Position numbers and translations under genes: made by a program. Below the pieces are notes generated by a model that was not told the DNA's origin, did not search any database, and saw only the letters and a program-made list of their open reading frames with translations. Of a stretch of 64,000 nt of DNA, positions 35,833 through 44,129 are shown in pieces. The first letter of the stretch is position 1. Each line of letters opens with the position of its first letter. Source of the stretch: Actinomyces bowdenii (GTDB lineage Bacteria > Actinomycetota > Actinomycetes > Actinomycetales > Actinomycetaceae); the NCBI RefSeq assembly GCF_017592395.1, contig NZ_JAGFOU010000006.1:62001-126000 (forward strand), in the 5' to 3' direction.

Positions 35833-36738
35833 ATGTCCTTCAACCGCGATATCCAGCTCGACCCCAACCGCGTCTCCACACGCTCCGGCGGTGGGCGTGG
35901 GGTGGCCATCGGCGGCGGCTCGATCCTGACCGTCATCGCCGTGGTCCTCATCTCCCAGCTCACCGGCGTGGACCTCTCCGGGCTGGTGGGGGCCCAGCAG
36001 GCCCCGGCGGGCCAGTCCACCTCCTCGACCATCGACACCTCCATGTGCACCGATGGCCAGGCGGCCAACGACTACACCCAGTGCCGCATGATCGCCACCG
36101 CCGAGTCCCTGGACGCGGTGTGGGAGGGCCAGCTGCCCGCCCAGGGCGGACCGGGCTACCGGCGCCCCGACTTCGTGCTGTGGGACGGCTCCCAGGTCAG
36201 CTCGGCCTGCGGGACGGCCTCCAGCTCGGTGGGGCCCTTCTACTGCTCGGGCGATGAGAGCGTGTACCTGGACATGACCTTCTTCTCCGACATGGAGCGC
36301 ACCCTGGGGGCCAAGGACACGCCCCTGGGCCAGGAGTACATCGTGGCCCACGAGTTCGGCCACCACATCCAGCACCTCACCGGCGCCATGGCGGCGGCGG
36401 ACCGCTCGGGCACGGGCGCGAACTCCGACTCGGTGCGCCTGGAGCTCCAGGCCGACTGCTATGCGGGCATGTGGGTCTACTACGCCTCGACCACCCCCGA
36501 TCCGGAGACCGGCCAGCCCTTCCTGGCCCGCCCCACCGCCGAGGAGATCACCGGGGCGATCAACGCCGCCGAGGCGGTGGGCGACGACCACATCCAGGAG
36601 CGGCATGCGGGCCGGGTCAACGCCGACTCCTGGACGCACGGCTCCTCCGAGCAGCGGGTGCGCTGGTTCACCACCGGCATGGAGCAGGGATCGCTCCATG
36701 CCTGCGACACCTTCGCCGTGCCCGCCGGCCAGCTCTGA
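35833..36738 (+). CDS. Neutral zinc metallopeptidase, YpfJ type
   Basis: 301 residues from the ATG at 35833, with GAGG 5 bases upstream. A single N-terminal membrane helix (SILTVIAVVLISQL) anchors a secreted catalytic domain. The zinc site is VAHEFGHHIQHLTG with His173. Also present: CGTASSSVGPFYCSGDESVY and LELQADCYAGMW, which are typical of the PF04228 family. Function in vivo unknown; probably acts outside the membrane. Confidence 0.92.
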   Translation: MSFNRDIQLDPNRVSTRSGGGRGVAIGGGSILTVIAVVLISQLTGVDLSGLVGAQQAPAGQSTSSTIDTSMCTDGQAANDYTQCRMIATAESLDAVWEGQLPAQGGPGYRRPDFVLWDGSQVSSACGTASSSVGPFYCSGDESVYLDMTFFSDMERTLGAKDTPLGQEYIVAHEFGHHIQHLTGAMAAADRSGTGANSDSVRLELQADCYAGMWVYYASTTPDPETGQPFLARPTAEEITGAINAAEAVGDDHIQERHAGRVNADSWTHGSSEQRVRWFTTGMEQGSLHACDTFAVPAGQL

Positions 36739-36773
36739 GCGGCCCGCCCTGGCCGGCCCGCCCGCGGTTTCGC

Positions 36774-36846
36774 CCTTCTGGACGCGGCTTCATCCTTCTG
36801 GACGCGGTTTCGCCCGCTTGCAGGGTGCCGATCTGCGTCTAGAGGG
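36774..36846. repeat. Intergenic nested palindrome, copy 1 (degenerate)
   Basis: Shares the core CCTTCTGGACGCGG with copies at 41403 and 44524. Here the left arm occurs twice in tandem, 20 bases apart (36774 and 36794), and the right arm is CTGCGTCTAGAGGGGC, pairing through G-U wobbles. Located between the metallopeptidase stop and the MerR gene. Confidence 0.65.
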
Positions 36847-36934
36847 GCAGAAGTGCGGCCAGAGCCCGGCGCTCCCGGCGCGCACCGCGGCCACCGGCCC
36901 TCCTGGAGGTGCGAGCGCGTGCCACACTGGGCGC

Positions 36935-37807
36935 GTGCGTGTTGCGGAGATCGCCGAGCTGACCGGGACGACGGTGCGCACCGTGCGCTACTACCACTCC
37001 CTGGGGCTGCTGCCGGTGCCCCCGCAGCGCGGAGGCTGGCGGGATTACGGGCTGGGCCACGTGGCTCGGCTCTCGCGCATCCGCTGGCTCGTCCAGGCAG
37101 GGGTGCCACTGGAGTCCATCGGCCGCATCCTCGACGACGAGGCTCCAGCGCCCATCACCGGGCGCGCCGAGCGGGCCGCAGCCGCTCCCGGCAGCGACGC
37201 AGGCAGTGCAGGAGGCGGCGCCGGCAGCGACCACGACGCCGCAAGGCGGGTGGCTGCGGACCTGACCGGGGCCCTGGAGGCCGTGGAGCGGAGCCTGGCC
37301 GAGGCGGCCCGTCAGCGCGACATGCTCCTGTCCCTGTTGGAGCGCGCCCGCGAGGGCCTGGCGGTCTGCCCCATGACGCCGCGCATGGCGGCCTTCTTCG
37401 ACCGGTTGGAGGCCGCAGCCCCCGATGAGCGCACCCGCGCCGCGGTGCGCCGCGAGCGCGATGTCGTCGAGCTGGCCTGCTACCGGGGGCAGATGCCGCC
37501 CGAGGCCGAGGCGCTGTTCCTCGCCCCCCGGCCCCAGGACGAGGCGGATATTCTCAAGGCCTACGGGCAGGACGCCTCAGCGCTGTCCGAGGAGCAGATC
37601 GAGGAGCGGGTGGGCGCCAATGTCGCGCGCCTGGAGTCGATGCTGGGGCCTCAGCGCGCCAGGGCCCTGGCCCGGAGCGTGGACAGGGAGGCGGTGCGCG
37701 CCTTCTTCCGCCTGGCCTCGCGGCTCGAGCCCTTCGATGCGCGCATGGGCGCGGCGATGGAGCGGGGTCTCCTGGAGGCCATTGAGCGCTGGGGCGGGGC
37801 CGACTAG
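36935..37807 (+). CDS. MerR-family transcriptional activator
   Basis: 290 residues from the GTG at 36935. The MerR winged helix is complete: VAEIAELTGTTVRTVRYYHS, then LARLSRIRWLVQ-type region. An Ala/Gly/Ser-rich linker and a coiled coil (AVERSLAEAARQRDMLLSLL) lead to a C-terminal helical sensor of about 130 residues, not a TipAS domain as far as I can tell. Matching dyads stand ahead of the ABC exporter (37913) and flavodoxin (40908) genes, so it probably activates both. Confidence 0.88.
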   Translation: MRVAEIAELTGTTVRTVRYYHSLGLLPVPPQRGGWRDYGLGHVARLSRIRWLVQAGVPLESIGRILDDEAPAPITGRAERAAAAPGSDAGSAGGGAGSDHDAARRVAADLTGALEAVERSLAEAARQRDMLLSLLERAREGLAVCPMTPRMAAFFDRLEAAAPDERTRAAVRRERDVVELACYRGQMPPEAEALFLAPRPQDEADILKAYGQDASALSEEQIEERVGANVARLESMLGPQRARALARSVDREAVRAFFRLASRLEPFDARMGAAMERGLLEAIERWGGAD

Positions 37808-37875
37808 GGCCTCCCCGGCTCCCTGCGGTCTTCTGCGAGCGATGATTCCCCGGCAGGCCGTGCGCGCCGTCGGGC

Positions 37876-37906
37876 TTGCGTGTGACGCGGCGTCACACCT
37901 GAGAGT
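37876..37906 (+). promoter_or_regulatory. MerR-type operator/promoter ahead of the ABC exporter
   Basis: TTGCGT followed by a perfect dyad GTGTGACG-cgg-CGTCACAC (37880-37898). If TTGCGT is a -35, the 19-base spacing of MerR-controlled promoters puts the -10 at 37901-37906 (GAGAGT, a weak match) and the transcript start on the ATG itself. Alternatively CTGAGAG is a ribosome-binding site and the dyad lies in the leader. The first 28 bases recur with two changes at 40871. Confidence 0.7.
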
Positions 37907-37912
37907 GGATTC

Positions 37913-38929
37913 ATGAGCATCTCGACCCGCTTGCCCTCGCGCCCCTGCCCCGCCATTGACGTCGCAGGCCTGGTCAAGGCCTTCGGGCCGCTGCGGGCCC
38001 TCGATGGGCTCGACCTGAGCGTGACCGCCGGGCAGGTCCACGGCTTCCTGGGGCCCAATGGGGCCGGCAAGTCCACGACGATCCGGGTGCTGCTGGGCAT
38101 GTACCGCCGTGATGCCGGGGCCGTGCGGGTCCTGGGCATGGATCCGCGCCATGATGCTGGGGCGATCACCCGGGCCACGGCCTATGTGCCCGGGGATGTG
38201 GCCCTGTGGCCGGGGCTGACCGGGGCCCAGACGCTTGATGCGCTGGCCGGGCTGCGCGGCAGGCGGGATCGGCGGCGCGAGGAGGAGCTGGTGGAGGCCT
38301 TCAGCCTGGATCCCTCCAAGCCGGTGCGCTCCTACTCCAAGGGCAACCGGCAGAAGGTGATGCTGGTGGCGGCCCTGGCCGCCCCCTGCGAGCTGCTCAT
38401 CCTCGATGAGCCCACCAGTGGCCTGGACCCGCTCCAGTCGGGGGTGTTCATGCGCTGTGTGCGCCAGGCGGCCGATGAGGGCCGCACGGTGCTCATGTCC
38501 AGCCACATCATGGCCGAGGTGGACCGCCTCTGCGATGCGGTGACGATCATCAAGGACGGCCGGGCCGTGGAGTCCGGGCCGATGTCGGAGCTGCGCCACC
38601 TGCGGGCCTCGCGCCTGACCTGCCTGCTGCCGCCGGGCACGGTCCTGGCCCGGGGGCGGGCCGGGGCCTGCGGGCGCCTGCCCCGTCTGCGCCGCTCTGG
38701 CGGGCGGGGCGGCCCCAGGGGCGGGGGAACCGGTGGGGGGATGGGGGTCGCGGGGGTGCGGGCCCTGCCCCGGCCTGATGCGCAGGGCCGCTTCGCCGCC
38801 TCGGTGCCCGCCGATCAGGTTCCAGCGGTCCTGGGCGCGCTCATCAAGGCGGGGGCTCGGGAGCTGACCTGCGCCCCGGTCTCCCTCGATGAGGTCTTCC
38901 TGGAGCACTACGAGGCGGCGGCGCGATGA
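37913..38929 (+). CDS. ABC transporter ATP-binding protein (drug export type)
   Basis: 338 residues. Walker A GPNGAGKST, a signature region YSKGNRQKV in place of LSGGQ, Walker B LLILDEPTSGLDP, and the H-loop SSHIMAEVD. The C-terminal 100 residues form an accessory domain ending in VSLDEVFLEHYE, usual for ABC-2 type exporters. It overlaps the permease gene by 4 bases (ATGA). Confidence 0.93.
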   Translation: MSISTRLPSRPCPAIDVAGLVKAFGPLRALDGLDLSVTAGQVHGFLGPNGAGKSTTIRVLLGMYRRDAGAVRVLGMDPRHDAGAITRATAYVPGDVALWPGLTGAQTLDALAGLRGRRDRRREEELVEAFSLDPSKPVRSYSKGNRQKVMLVAALAAPCELLILDEPTSGLDPLQSGVFMRCVRQAADEGRTVLMSSHIMAEVDRLCDAVTIIKDGRAVESGPMSELRHLRASRLTCLLPPGTVLARGRAGACGRLPRLRRSGGRGGPRGGGTGGGMGVAGVRALPRPDAQGRFAASVPADQVPAVLGALIKAGARELTCAPVSLDEVFLEHYEAAAR

Positions 38930-40764
38930 GCACCTCCTCTCGCACCGTGCGGCCCACCGCATCGCCGGATTGCCCACCGATCCGGCCTCCCGCCTGGCGG
39001 CCCTGGGCGGCACAGGCTCCCGCCCCGCCCCGGGCGGCTGCGGCCCCGGCCACCAGGTCCGCGCCGATGTCGGCGATGGCCCGGGAGGCGGCATCCGGCA
39101 CGGCGCCGGATGCAGCGCCGGGCACTGGGAGGCGCGGTACGGCGCGCAGGCCGGCCCGTCTCGTGGCGACCGGCCTGCGCGCCGCCCGGCTCTCGGTGCT
39201 CCAGGAGCGGGCGTGGCTGATCGTGCTGCCAGTGGTCACGGCTGCGCTGACGGCGCTGCTCTGCCCGTCCTATGGCGACACCTTCCGCACACCGCAGGAT
39301 CTGGCGGTGGCCGTGGCCTCGGCCCAGGGCTCCCAGACCTCGCGCCTGCTCTACGGCTCCCTGCCCGAGTCCGCCGGCCTGGTCCAGTTCGCCGCATGGG
39401 AGCTGGGGGCCCTGACCTGCCTCGTGCTGGGTATCGTCATGAGCCTGCGCGCGGCGGCCCGCTCCCGGGGGGATGAGGACCTGGGGCGTGCCGAGCTGCT
39501 CCACGCCGCGGGAGCGGGGCCCGGCATGCGCCTGGCCGGTCAGGCCGTGGCGCTGGGCCTGGAGTGCCTGCTCGTGGGAGCGGGCACGGGAGTGGGCCTG
39601 CTGGCGCTCGATGGGACCGGTGGCGCCGACGCCGTCGCCTATGGGGGTGCGGTCGCGGGGACCTGCCTGGCTCTGACCTGCCTGACCCTGCTGGTGGCCC
39701 AACTGGTCCAGGACGCCGCTGGAGCGCGAGGCCTGGCCTTGCTAATCATGGGCCTGGCCTTCATCGGCTGCGGGCTGGATGCCGCCGAGGACTGGCACTG
39801 GGCGGGGTGGGCCTCCCCCTTCCGCCTGCGCGCCGCGATGGACCCCGGTGGTGACAACGACTGGACCCCCTGCCTGTGGGCGGCCAGCGCCTGCGCGGTT
39901 CTGCTGGCCATGGCGGCGGCGGTGGCCGGCCGGCGGGACCTGGGCCTGGGGGCGCTGCGCCTTGCCCGGCCCTGGGCGGGGCGCAGGCTGCGCGTGGCCG
40001 GGCCGGTGGGCCTGGCCCTGGAGCTGGCCGCCGGCCAGTTCCTGGCGTGGGCCGCGACCAGCGCAGTCATCACCGGGCTCCTGGTGTCCATGGGAGAGGG
40101 GGTGGTGGATCTGGCCCGGGAAGGCGGCTACTCCGGTCACGGCCACCTCGGCTCACTGCGGGACGGCGCGGACGCCGGCCGGGCCTTCCTGGCCTATATC
40201 GGGGCGCTCACCGGGGCCCTGGCCTCATCCCAGGCGGTGAGCCTGGTGCGCCGGTACGGCGGAGACGAGCAGGCCGGGCGCCTGGAGTCGGCGTGCTCCA
40301 CCGGCACCCGTCCCAGCCGACTGCTGATGGCGTGGTGGATCGCCGCCTGCCTGGGCGCTGGGGCCTGCCTGGCGGCGGGCTCCCTGGCGGCAGGGGCGGT
40401 GGGCGGCTCGGCCCTGGGAACCGATGCCGGGGACGCCCTGCGCCTGGTGGGCGGGCAGTGGCCGGCTGCGGCAGCGGCCGCGGGCCTGGGCGCGGCCCTA
40501 TGCGGGTGGGCGCAGCAGTGGCGGGGGCTGGCCTGGCTGCCGGTGCTCATGGGCCTTGGCATCACCCAGTTGGGCGGGGTCATGGGCCTGCCGCAGGAGG
40601 TCAGGGACGCGGCGCCTTTCGCCCAGGCCGGCGAGCGGGGCTGCCTGTGGCTGGTGGCCATCGCCGTCGTGGGCCTGGCGGTGGGAGCCCTGGGGGCCGA
40701 GCGCCGAGATATCGCCTCATCCTCGCAGCGTCGCCGCTTCGGAGGCAGATCCGCTCCTCGATAG
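38926..40764 (+). CDS. ABC-2 type exporter permease, large (polyketide-exporter-like)
   Basis: 612 residues with about twelve membrane helices after a 90-residue disordered Pro/Ala-rich N-terminus. The first helical half contains VQFAAWELGALTCLVLGIVM and RSRGDEDLGRAELLHAAGAG, a motif seen twice in large permeases of the putative antibiotic-exporter family; the second copy is VRRYGGDEQAGRLESACSTG. The duplication means one polypeptide can form the whole membrane part. Its substrate is unknown; MerR control suggests a toxic compound. Confidence 0.88.
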   Translation: MSTSSRTVRPTASPDCPPIRPPAWRPWAAQAPAPPRAAAAPATRSAPMSAMAREAASGTAPDAAPGTGRRGTARRPARLVATGLRAARLSVLQERAWLIVLPVVTAALTALLCPSYGDTFRTPQDLAVAVASAQGSQTSRLLYGSLPESAGLVQFAAWELGALTCLVLGIVMSLRAAARSRGDEDLGRAELLHAAGAGPGMRLAGQAVALGLECLLVGAGTGVGLLALDGTGGADAVAYGGAVAGTCLALTCLTLLVAQLVQDAAGARGLALLIMGLAFIGCGLDAAEDWHWAGWASPFRLRAAMDPGGDNDWTPCLWAASACAVLLAMAAAVAGRRDLGLGALRLARPWAGRRLRVAGPVGLALELAAGQFLAWAATSAVITGLLVSMGEGVVDLAREGGYSGHGHLGSLRDGADAGRAFLAYIGALTGALASSQAVSLVRRYGGDEQAGRLESACSTGTRPSRLLMAWWIAACLGAGACLAAGSLAAGAVGGSALGTDAGDALRLVGGQWPAAAAAAGLGAALCGWAQQWRGLAWLPVLMGLGITQLGGVMGLPQEVRDAAPFAQAGERGCLWLVAIAVVGLAVGALGAERRDIASSSQRRRFGGRSAPR

Positions 40765-40870
40765 GGGGGGGCGCCTGCATCCTGCGGGGAGGATCGCCAG
40801 TGCTGCGGCTGAGCCGGAGTCCTTGCCTGAGCCGGGCCCGCTCGGACCAGGGCCCTGCCCTCAATGGGGA

Positions 40871-40901
40871 TTGCGTGCGACGCGACGTCACACCTGAGGA
40901 T
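40871..40901 (+). promoter_or_regulatory. MerR-type operator/promoter ahead of the flavodoxin gene
   Basis: Same architecture as 37876-37906: TTGCGT, dyad GTGCGACG-cga-CGTCACAC with one mismatch, then CTGAGG. The distance from TTGCGT to the ATG is 37 bases at both sites. Confidence 0.7.
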
Positions 40902-40907
40902 CGGATC

Positions 40908-41411
40908 ATGAGCACGACAGCGTTGATCATCGTGGAATCCTGCTTCGGAGGCACCCGGGCACTGGCGGAGCAGGTGGCCCTGGGACTGCGCGAGGGCGGC
41001 ATCAGGGCCGGGCTGGTGCCCGCCGGCGAGGCGCCGCACCGGGTGGACGGCGATACCGGCCTCCTCATCCTGGCCGCCCCCACCCACAACCGGGGACTGC
41101 CCACCCCGGCCTCGCGCCGTCGGGCCATGAGCAGGGGCGGCGGCGCCGTGGACAGCGGCATCAGGGAATGGCTGGAGGAGGCCGGCATTCCACCGGGGAC
41201 CAGGGTCATGGCCGTCGATACGGTCACCGGCCGGGGGTGGGTCAACGGCTCGGCCGCCAAGCAGATCTCCAAGGCACTGGCCAGGAGGCGGCCGCCGGTT
41301 CATGCCGCCACCCGCAGCTTCCTGGTCGACTCCCAGGGGCCGGTGGCCGGACAGGAGCAGGAGGCGCGCGCCTGGGGGCGCTCCATCGCCTCCGCGGTTT
41401 CACCCTCCTAG
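40908..41411 (+). CDS. Flavodoxin-family protein
   Basis: 167 residues. The beta-1 strand and phosphate loop ALIIVESCFGGTRALAEQVA bind FMN; LLILAAPTHNRGLPTPASRR is the second FMN loop. A variable insertion and KQISKALARR follow. It is a cytoplasmic electron carrier or a small oxidoreductase. It shares its upstream dyad with the ABC exporter, so it is probably a co-regulated member of the MerR response. The stop codon lies inside the left arm of the palindrome at 41403. Confidence 0.85.
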   Translation: MSTTALIIVESCFGGTRALAEQVALGLREGGIRAGLVPAGEAPHRVDGDTGLLILAAPTHNRGLPTPASRRRAMSRGGGAVDSGIREWLEEAGIPPGTRVMAVDTVTGRGWVNGSAAKQISKALARRRPPVHAATRSFLVDSQGPVAGQEQEARAWGRSIASAVSPS

Positions 41412-41457
41412 ACGCGGATGGACACCCCTTCACCGGGACGATCCGCGTCTAGAAGGG
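41403..41457. repeat. Intergenic nested palindrome, copy 2
   Basis: Arms CTAGACGCGGAT (41408-41419) and ATCCGCGTCTAG (41441-41452), extended outward by four more base pairs after one mismatch. The stop codon TAG of the flavodoxin gene is part of the left arm. It separates this gene from the convergent SpeE-like gene and is likely a shared terminator. Confidence 0.75.
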
Positions 41458-41477
41458 GAGGATTGCAGGCGGGACGG

Positions 41478-43091
41478 CTAGGTGTAGCGCCACTGGCGCA
41501 TATCGTCGTTGTAGACCTCGACGATCCGGGGGCGCAGGAGGGTGGAGGGCGGCATGGGCGTGGTGCCCACCGGGTGGTCGAGCATGATGAAGCGCAGCAG
41601 CTCCCGGTCCTGGTGGACCAGCCCCTGCGGCAGGGGGCCGGTCAGCAGCAGATCGGGCCGGCGGGTGGACAGCACGAAGCCCCACTCCCCGAAGGAGGGC
41701 ACATTGATGCTGAAGGGGTAGGTGGAGCGCCCGGGCTGGGCGGCGGCCACAGTGCTGTCCACCGTGGAGAAGGCCCGGGGCGAGAAGAACGAGGAGGTCG
41801 CCTGGGTCACCATCACCCCGTCGTCGGACAGCAGCCGCTCCACCTGGCGGTAGAACTCCACCGAGTAGAGCTTGGCCAGCCGCTCGTTGGAGGGGTCGAC
41901 CAGGTCGATGAGGACCACGTCGTAGCCCTGCCGGCCCGGCCCGTCCTGCCCGCGCCGCCCGGCCTCGGCGGTGAAGGCGAAGGCGTCCTGGTTGACCACC
42001 TCGACCCGGGGATCGGACAGGGAGTCGTTGTTGCTCTCGCGCAGCAGGCGGTTGGTGCGCGACAGCTCCGTCATGCGCGGGTCGATATCCACCAGGGTGA
42101 GGCGCTCCAGGCCCGGGTAGCGCAGGACCTCGCGGGCCAGCAGCCCATCGCCCCCGCCCAGGATAAGCACCCGGGCGGGGTCCTGCACGGAGGTCATCGC
42201 GCTGGCTGAGAGGGTCTCGTGGTAGCGGGCCTCATCCAGGCTGGAGAACTGGAGCTGGCCGTTGAGGTAGAGGCGCAGATCCTGCCCGTACTGGGTCAGG
42301 ACGATCCTCTGGTAGGCGGTCTGCTCGTAGTAGACCACCGGGTCCCCATAGGTGCGGGTGTCGATGCTGCGCTCCAGGCGGTCGGCCCCCAGGAACAGGC
42401 CGGTCAGGGCCACCGCTGCGGCCACCCCGGCCACCAGGACCCGGCGCGGCGTGCCGACCTGGATGAGCACCACCATGGCCACCAGCACATTGAGCGCCCC
42501 CACCAGGTAGGCCCCGCGCATGAGCCCCAGCTGGGGCAGGAGCACCAGGGGGAAGATGAGGGAGGCCGCCAGTGCCCCGAAGTAGTCCAGGGCCAGGACC
42601 GTGCTGACCAGCTCCGCCGAGGAGGCCCTGCCGAAGCGCTGGAAGGTGCGCACCAGCAGGGGGATCTCAGCGCCGATGAGCACCCCGATGGTCAGGCTGA
42701 TCGCCCCGAAGACCCACCAGTGGATGTCGGTCAGGCCGAAGGCCGCATACAGCGCGAGCACCGAGTTGCCGCCCACCAGGCCCAGGACGATCTCGTTGAC
42801 CGCGAAGACCACGGCCGGGTCGCGCCTGACGCGGTTGACCAGCAGGGAGCCGATCCCCATCCCGAACAGGGTGATGCCCATGGCCAGGCTGAAGCTGAGC
42901 ACCGAGTCGCCGATGAGGTAGGAGGCCGCCGTGCCCAGGATGAGCTCGTAGATGAGGCCGCCCACGGCCACCAGCAGCGCCGCGGCGAACAGGGCCGCGT
43001 TCTCCCGCCGGCCGTGACCCGATCGGCTCGCGCCGTCGGCCGGCGGGGGCGATGCCCGTCCAGCCCGGGCGGGGGGCGCGGCCGTGCCCAC
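41478..43091 (-). CDS. Membrane-bound spermidine-synthase-like protein
   Basis: 537 residues from a GTG. The N-terminal 230 residues hold about seven membrane helices (NAALFAAALLVAVGGLIYEL to VAAAVALTGLFLGA). The C-terminal half is an aminopropyltransferase/methyltransferase fold: LNGQLQFSSLDEARYHETL, VLILGGGDGLLAREVLRYPG, LTLVDIDPRM, YDVVLIDLVDPSN. It should use decarboxylated AdoMet to aminopropylate a substrate at the membrane; the acceptor is unknown. Last gene of the speD-DUF4178-DUF350 operon, starting at the DUF350 stop. Confidence 0.9.
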   Translation of the reverse strand: MGTAAPPARAGRASPPPADGASRSGHGRRENAALFAAALLVAVGGLIYELILGTAASYLIGDSVLSFSLAMGITLFGMGIGSLLVNRVRRDPAVVFAVNEIVLGLVGGNSVLALYAAFGLTDIHWWVFGAISLTIGVLIGAEIPLLVRTFQRFGRASSAELVSTVLALDYFGALAASLIFPLVLLPQLGLMRGAYLVGALNVLVAMVVLIQVGTPRRVLVAGVAAAVALTGLFLGADRLERSIDTRTYGDPVVYYEQTAYQRIVLTQYGQDLRLYLNGQLQFSSLDEARYHETLSASAMTSVQDPARVLILGGGDGLLAREVLRYPGLERLTLVDIDPRMTELSRTNRLLRESNNDSLSDPRVEVVNQDAFAFTAEAGRRGQDGPGRQGYDVVLIDLVDPSNERLAKLYSVEFYRQVERLLSDDGVMVTQATSSFFSPRAFSTVDSTVAAAQPGRSTYPFSINVPSFGEWGFVLSTRRPDLLLTGPLPQGLVHQDRELLRFIMLDHPVGTTPMPPSTLLRPRIVEVYNDDMRQWRYT

Positions 43092-43093
43092 GG

Positions 43094-43345
43094 TCAGCTG
43101 AGGATGGTTGCCGCGATGATGATGGCGATGGCGATGGCCACGCCCGCGAAGGCGATCCCCAGGCCCGGGTTCTGGTCCTCGATGAGCTCGCGCCTGAGGT
43201 CCAGGCGGAAGATCCGGTTGAAGGCCCAGGCGAAGGCGATGAGCAGCGCCACGCCCAGCACCGCGTAGGCCACGGTGCTGAGCAGGGGCTGCCAGGCCAG
43301 AGCGGAGCCCGCTGCGCCCTGCTGGGCCAGGATGGTCAGCTTCAT
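43094..43345 (-). CDS. DUF350 small membrane protein
   Basis: 83 residues from the second of two tandem ATGs, with AAGGAG upstream. Two hydrophobic helices (LLSTVAYAVLGVALLIAFAW and GIAFAGVAIAIAIIIAATIL) flank RIFRLDLRRELIEDQNPG, typical of DUF350. DUF350 proteins recur beside PspA-like, SpeE-like and DUF4178 genes; their function is unknown. Confidence 0.88.
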   Translation of the reverse strand: MKLTILAQQGAAGSALAWQPLLSTVAYAVLGVALLIAFAWAFNRIFRLDLRRELIEDQNPGLGIAFAGVAIAIAIIIAATILS

Positions 43346-43370
43346 CATGTCTCCTTGATCCTCTTCGATG

Positions 43371-44129
43371 CTATTTGCCGACGCCGCCGCCCCCACCGCC
43401 GTGGACGGGGCGGTAGGAGCCCCCACTGCCGCTTCCACTGCCGCCCTGCTCGTCGTCACAGGCCGCCACGACGGCGATGGCGGTGACGATGCCGATGCCG
43501 CCGAGCAGCCACAGGGCCGCCCTGCGCCCCGACTCGGCCGAGGAGTCCGCCCCGGAGATGGGGTGATCGTCATGAGAGGCGGTGCGCCCCAGCCGGGGCC
43601 GGTAGAGCACCCGGCCGTAGCGCCGGCGCTGCTCGGAGGCCGGCAGGGGGATCTTGCGGTAGGACACGGCGTCGCGCAGGTGGTGGGAGTCGATGGTCGC
43701 GCGGGTGATCGCGCCCTGGGCGTCGGTCAGCTCCAGCTCGGCGTAGCCCAGGCGCTCGCCCCGCTGGATGCGCATATCCGCGGTGCCCATGATCTCCCGG
43801 AGCTCGCCGACCCCCACCTGGGTGACCCTGGCGGCGTAGACGACGCCACCGCTGGTGACGGTCAGGATCTGCCCCACGGCCAGGTAGCGCGCATTGATCG
43901 GCTCGGTGAAGGGCATGGGCTCGTAGAGGAAGACCTCGCCGGTGTCATGATCGACCTCCAGCCACACGTCCTGGGCGCCGGCCCCCGAGAGCAGCCACTC
44001 CTCCCAGGAGTAGAAGCACCCGTCCTCGCGGTCGCGCTCCCTGAGCATCAGGCAGCTCACGACGGCCAGGGTCCCGTCCTGGCCATCCAGGACGGCGCCG
44101 ATCCTCAGCCTGGCCCTGGGAGCGGTCAT
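43371..44129 (-). CDS. DUF4178 protein with C-terminal membrane helix and Gly-rich tail
   Basis: 252 residues. The first 180 residues form a beta-rich domain (RIGAVLDGQDGTLAVVSCLM, FYSWEEWLLSGAGAQDVWLE, FLYEPMPFTEPINARYLAVG), the DUF4178 pattern. A membrane helix (ALWLLGGIGIVTAIAVVAA) and a tail rich in Gly and Ser with HGGGGGGVGK follow. It overlaps the speD stop by four bases. No enzyme motif is visible; it may be a lipid- or polyamine-sensing component. Confidence 0.85.
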   Translation of the reverse strand: MTAPRARLRIGAVLDGQDGTLAVVSCLMLRERDREDGCFYSWEEWLLSGAGAQDVWLEVDHDTGEVFLYEPMPFTEPINARYLAVGQILTVTSGGVVYAARVTQVGVGELREIMGTADMRIQRGERLGYAELELTDAQGAITRATIDSHHLRDAVSYRKIPLPASEQRRRYGRVLYRPRLGRTASHDDHPISGADSSAESGRRAALWLLGGIGIVTAIAVVAACDDEQGGSGSGSGGSYRPVHGGGGGGVGK

